Assembly (NCBI GenBank): GCA_025965815.1
Contig: JAOPWF010000586.1
Span: forward strand, 1 to 15,436
Direction of reading: 5' to 3'
From: Mycobacterium sp.
GTDB taxonomy: Bacteria; Actinomycetota; Actinomycetes; Mycobacteriales; Mycobacteriaceae
Length of the DNA stretch: 15,436 nucleotides
A program made the translations under genes and the position numbers. Shown here one piece after another: positions 13,785 to 15,436 of the stretch (the stretch's first letter is position 1; every line of letters starts with the position of its first letter). The notes below the pieces were generated by a model that ran no database searches, was not told where the DNA came from, and saw only the letters and a program-made list of their open reading frames with translations.

Positions 13785-14407
13785 TCGGGGTACTCGTGAG
13801 AACCGCCATCGGCAGGATGTCCGTTGCCACTGCGGCCGTCGCCGCCGCACTGGTGCTCGCCGCGTGCGGGACCAGCGGAACCACCGCGTCATCGGGTTCC
13901 GCCGCGAACAGTAGCGCCGTCGCAACGGCCGCACCCGAGAGCAATCCGACCGGAGACATTCCCGACAGCCAGGTCTTCGTACCGTTCACCGCGCCCCAGC
14001 ACCTGTTCACGGTGTCCGTGCCCGAAGGGTGGGCGCAATCGACAGACGGCACTGCGACCACCTTCACCGACAAACTGAACTCCGTGCGCATCGAAACGCA
14101 TCCAAACCCTGCCGCACCTACCCCGGACTCCGCACTCCACGAGATATCGACGCTCCAATCATCCACTCCCGGATACCGGTTCGGAGCTGTCAGTGTGGTT
14201 GCACGCAAGGCCGGTCAGGCGGTGCTGATCACCTATCAGACCACCTCGCCGCCGAATCCGGTCACCGGCAAGAGTGGGGTCGACGCGGTGGAGCGCTACG
14301 AATTCTGGCGCAACGGCCAGGAAGTGATCCTGACGCTTTCCGGTCCGGTGGGGGCCGACAATGTCGATCCCTGGCGCACCATCACCGACTCGCTGCAGTG
14401 GTTGTAA
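13781..14407 (+). CDS. Lipoprotein, possibly with a PsbP-like (LpqN-type) domain
   Basis: 208 residues. The signal sequence ends in the lipobox L-A-A-C with lipidated Cys29, followed by a Ser/Thr/Ala-rich linker (30-65) and a globular domain (about 70-208). The domain opens FTVSVPEGWAQSTDGTATTFTD and contains RYEFWRNGQEVILTLSGP and ITDSLQWL. This order resembles PsbP/Mog1-like lipoprotein domains common in mycobacteria (LpqN/LpqT kind), but the match is loose. The GTG start overlaps the DedA stop by four bases (GTGA). With ATP-binding genes downstream it may be the extracytoplasmic partner of an ABC system, or an envelope-stress lipoprotein; I cannot decide between them. Confidence 0.7.
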   Translation: MIGVLVRTAIGRMSVATAAVAAALVLAACGTSGTTASSGSAANSSAVATAAPESNPTGDIPDSQVFVPFTAPQHLFTVSVPEGWAQSTDGTATTFTDKLNSVRIETHPNPAAPTPDSALHEISTLQSSTPGYRFGAVSVVARKAGQAVLITYQTTSPPNPVTGKSGVDAVERYEFWRNGQEVILTLSGPVGADNVDPWRTITDSLQWL

Positions 14408-14409
14408 AA

Positions 14410-15078
14410 GTGGAACCGGCGCCGCCCCCCGCGGTTGAGGCCCGTTCGCTGTATCGGTTCTACCGCGCCGGCGAAGAGGAAACCCTGGCACTCCAAGGAG
14501 TGTCGCTGACGTTGGCGCCCGGCGAATTCGTGGCTGTCACCGGACCGTCCGGCTCCGGTAAGTCGACTCTGCTGTCGTGCCTGGCCGGGATGGACAATCC
14601 CGACGGCGGCAGCGTGCGCATCGCCGGACAGCGGATCAGCCATCGCCCGGAGCCAGAACGGGCCCGGATCCGGGCCCGACATATCGGCATGCTTTTTCAG
14701 AGCGCGAACCTGATCGAGCACCTCAGCGTGGCGCAGAACCTGGCACTTGTGCAGTCCGTCGCCGGCCGCGCCCGCATGGACCGGCCCGACGTGCTGAGCC
14801 TGCTCGGTCTCCACGAGCGCGCGGCGGCCTACCCGAGCCAGCTCTCCGGGGGAGAACTCGCGCGGGCCGGGCTGGCGGTCGCGCTCGCCAACGCGCCCAC
14901 CGCCCTGCTCGCCGACGAACCCACCGGCGAAGTGGACAGCGTCACCGAAGGGCGGGTGCTCGACCTGCTCACCGCCGCAGCCGACCGGGGCACCGCGATC
15001 GTCGTGGCCAGCCACAGTCCAGCCGTTGCGGCCGCCGCGACCCGGGTCCTCCGGCTCGAGGATGGGCGGATGTGCTGA
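14410..15078 (+). CDS. ABC transporter ATP-binding protein, MacB/LolD-like
   Basis: 222 residues, a normal length for a stand-alone ATPase of the MacB/LolD/FtsE type. Walker A is GPSGSGKST (45-53), Q-loop Gln98 (MLFQSAN), signature LSGGE (145-149) in place of the usual LSGGQ, Walker B ALLADE with catalytic Glu170, D-loop GEVDS (usual GNLDS), and switch His202. It would power a membrane permease of the FtsX/MacB kind, acting on lipids, lipoproteins or peptides; none is in the window. GTG 14410 follows the lipoprotein stop by two bases; GTG 14398, ten bases inside that gene, is equally possible. The next ATPase gene starts one base inside its stop (TGATG). The Gln-to-Glu change in the signature is unusual but need not abolish activity. 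Confidence 0.9.
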   Translation: MEPAPPPAVEARSLYRFYRAGEEETLALQGVSLTLAPGEFVAVTGPSGSGKSTLLSCLAGMDNPDGGSVRIAGQRISHRPEPERARIRARHIGMLFQSANLIEHLSVAQNLALVQSVAGRARMDRPDVLSLLGLHERAAAYPSQLSGGELARAGLAVALANAPTALLADEPTGEVDSVTEGRVLDLLTAAADRGTAIVVASHSPAVAAAATRVLRLEDGRMC

Positions 15079-15436
15079 TGGCCATCGGCGAAGAGCAGGA
15101 GGTCGGCGTCGACTTCCGCGATGGTGCCGCACTGGAGATCGTCGCCGAGTGCATCGGCGTCGCCCGCACCTTCGGTTCTGGTCCCACCGCGGTGCAGGCT
15201 GTGCACCAGGTGCACTGCCGGATTCCCTCATCAGCGCGGATCGCGTTGACCGGACCGTCCGGGTCGGGAAAGTCCACCCTGCTGCACCTGCTCGCGGGAA
15301 TCGATGCACCGACTACGGGAATGGTGCGATGGCCCGCACTGCCCGCGACGCGGTCGGGACACCCGTCCGGCGTCGGGGTGGTATTCCAGGGCCCGAGCTT
15401 GCTGCCCAGCTTCGACGTCGGCGAGAACGTCGCCCT
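15078..15436 (+). CDS. Second ABC transporter ATP-binding protein (3' end beyond window)
   Basis: At least 119 residues, cut off by the window edge. Walker A is GPSGSGKST (59-67) and the Q-loop is VVFQGPS with Gln104. The N-terminal 25 residues are acidic and precede the usual first strand, so the protein is longer at the N-terminus than its neighbour. Around Walker A its DNA and protein closely resemble those of the first ATPase, suggesting an old tandem duplication or a heterodimeric pair. The signature, Walker B and H-loop are not in the window. The start ATG overlaps the preceding stop by one base (TGATG), indicating one mRNA. The permease is expected just downstream. Confidence 0.85.
   Translation, partial: MAIGEEQEVGVDFRDGAALEIVAECIGVARTFGSGPTAVQAVHQVHCRIPSSARIALTGPSGSGKSTLLHLLAGIDAPTTGMVRWPALPATRSGHPSGVGVVFQGPSLLPSFDVGENVA

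Noticed and set aside
1..15436. tRNA, rRNA, CRISPR arrays, insertion sequences and phage genes
   Set aside because: Looked for on both strands; no cloverleaf, repeat-spacer pattern, transposase motif or integrase was seen by eye. A covariance-model scan would be needed to exclude small RNAs.

Overview
This 15.4 kb window is high-GC DNA with actinobacterial habits: GTG/TTG starts, many 4-base start/stop overlaps, TANNNT-type -10 boxes without a clear -35, and candidate leaderless starts. The LytR-CpsA-Psr protein with a LytR_C tail, the PAP2/DedA genes and the lipoproteins fit a mycobacterium or close relative. That placement is inference; there is no rRNA or other marker here.

Layout. Bases 1-350 (minus) hold the start of a CD225/dispanin-like membrane protein. 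428-1319 (minus) is an FTR1/EfeU-type iron permease gene broken by both a frameshift and an in-frame TAG. 1595-2500 (plus) is a DMT-type membrane transporter. 2497-6232 (minus) is a four-gene cassette: a His/Met-rich secreted/membrane protein, a small YtkA-like protein, a polytopic membrane protein with a duplicated WH...G.D...H motif, and a secreted single-TM protein. Facing it, 6342-8239 (plus) encodes a DesK/NarL-type histidine kinase and response regulator. 8545-10077 (plus) is an LCP cell-wall ligase with two candidate short upstream ORFs. 10167-11600 (plus) is a classical histidine kinase whose 3' end overlaps, tail to tail, an OmpR-type regulator (11535-12206, minus). From 12334 to the window end runs a plus-strand operon: PAP2 phosphatase, DedA protein, lipoprotein, ABC ATPase and a second ABC ATPase (cut by the window).

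How they may work together. The right half looks like a cell-envelope module: LCP transferase (wall ligation), PAP2 (polyprenyl-diphosphate dephosphorylation), DedA (lipid-carrier translocation), and a lipoprotein with ABC ATPases. An 11-bp-period direct repeat (TCAGCG-N5-TCAGCG and variants) lies in front of the dispanin-like gene, the LCP gene, the kinase and the PAP2 operon. In three of the four it sits 8 or 9 bases upstream of a TANNNT-like hexamer. The simplest reading is that the OmpR-type regulator controls these genes, but binding is not shown by sequence alone.

The best candidate for an undescribed system is the 2497-6232 cassette with its divergent two-component pair. It has four exported or membrane proteins rich in His, Met and acidic residues in metal-ligand-like spacing. 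Copper or another transition metal, or heme, is the natural guess.
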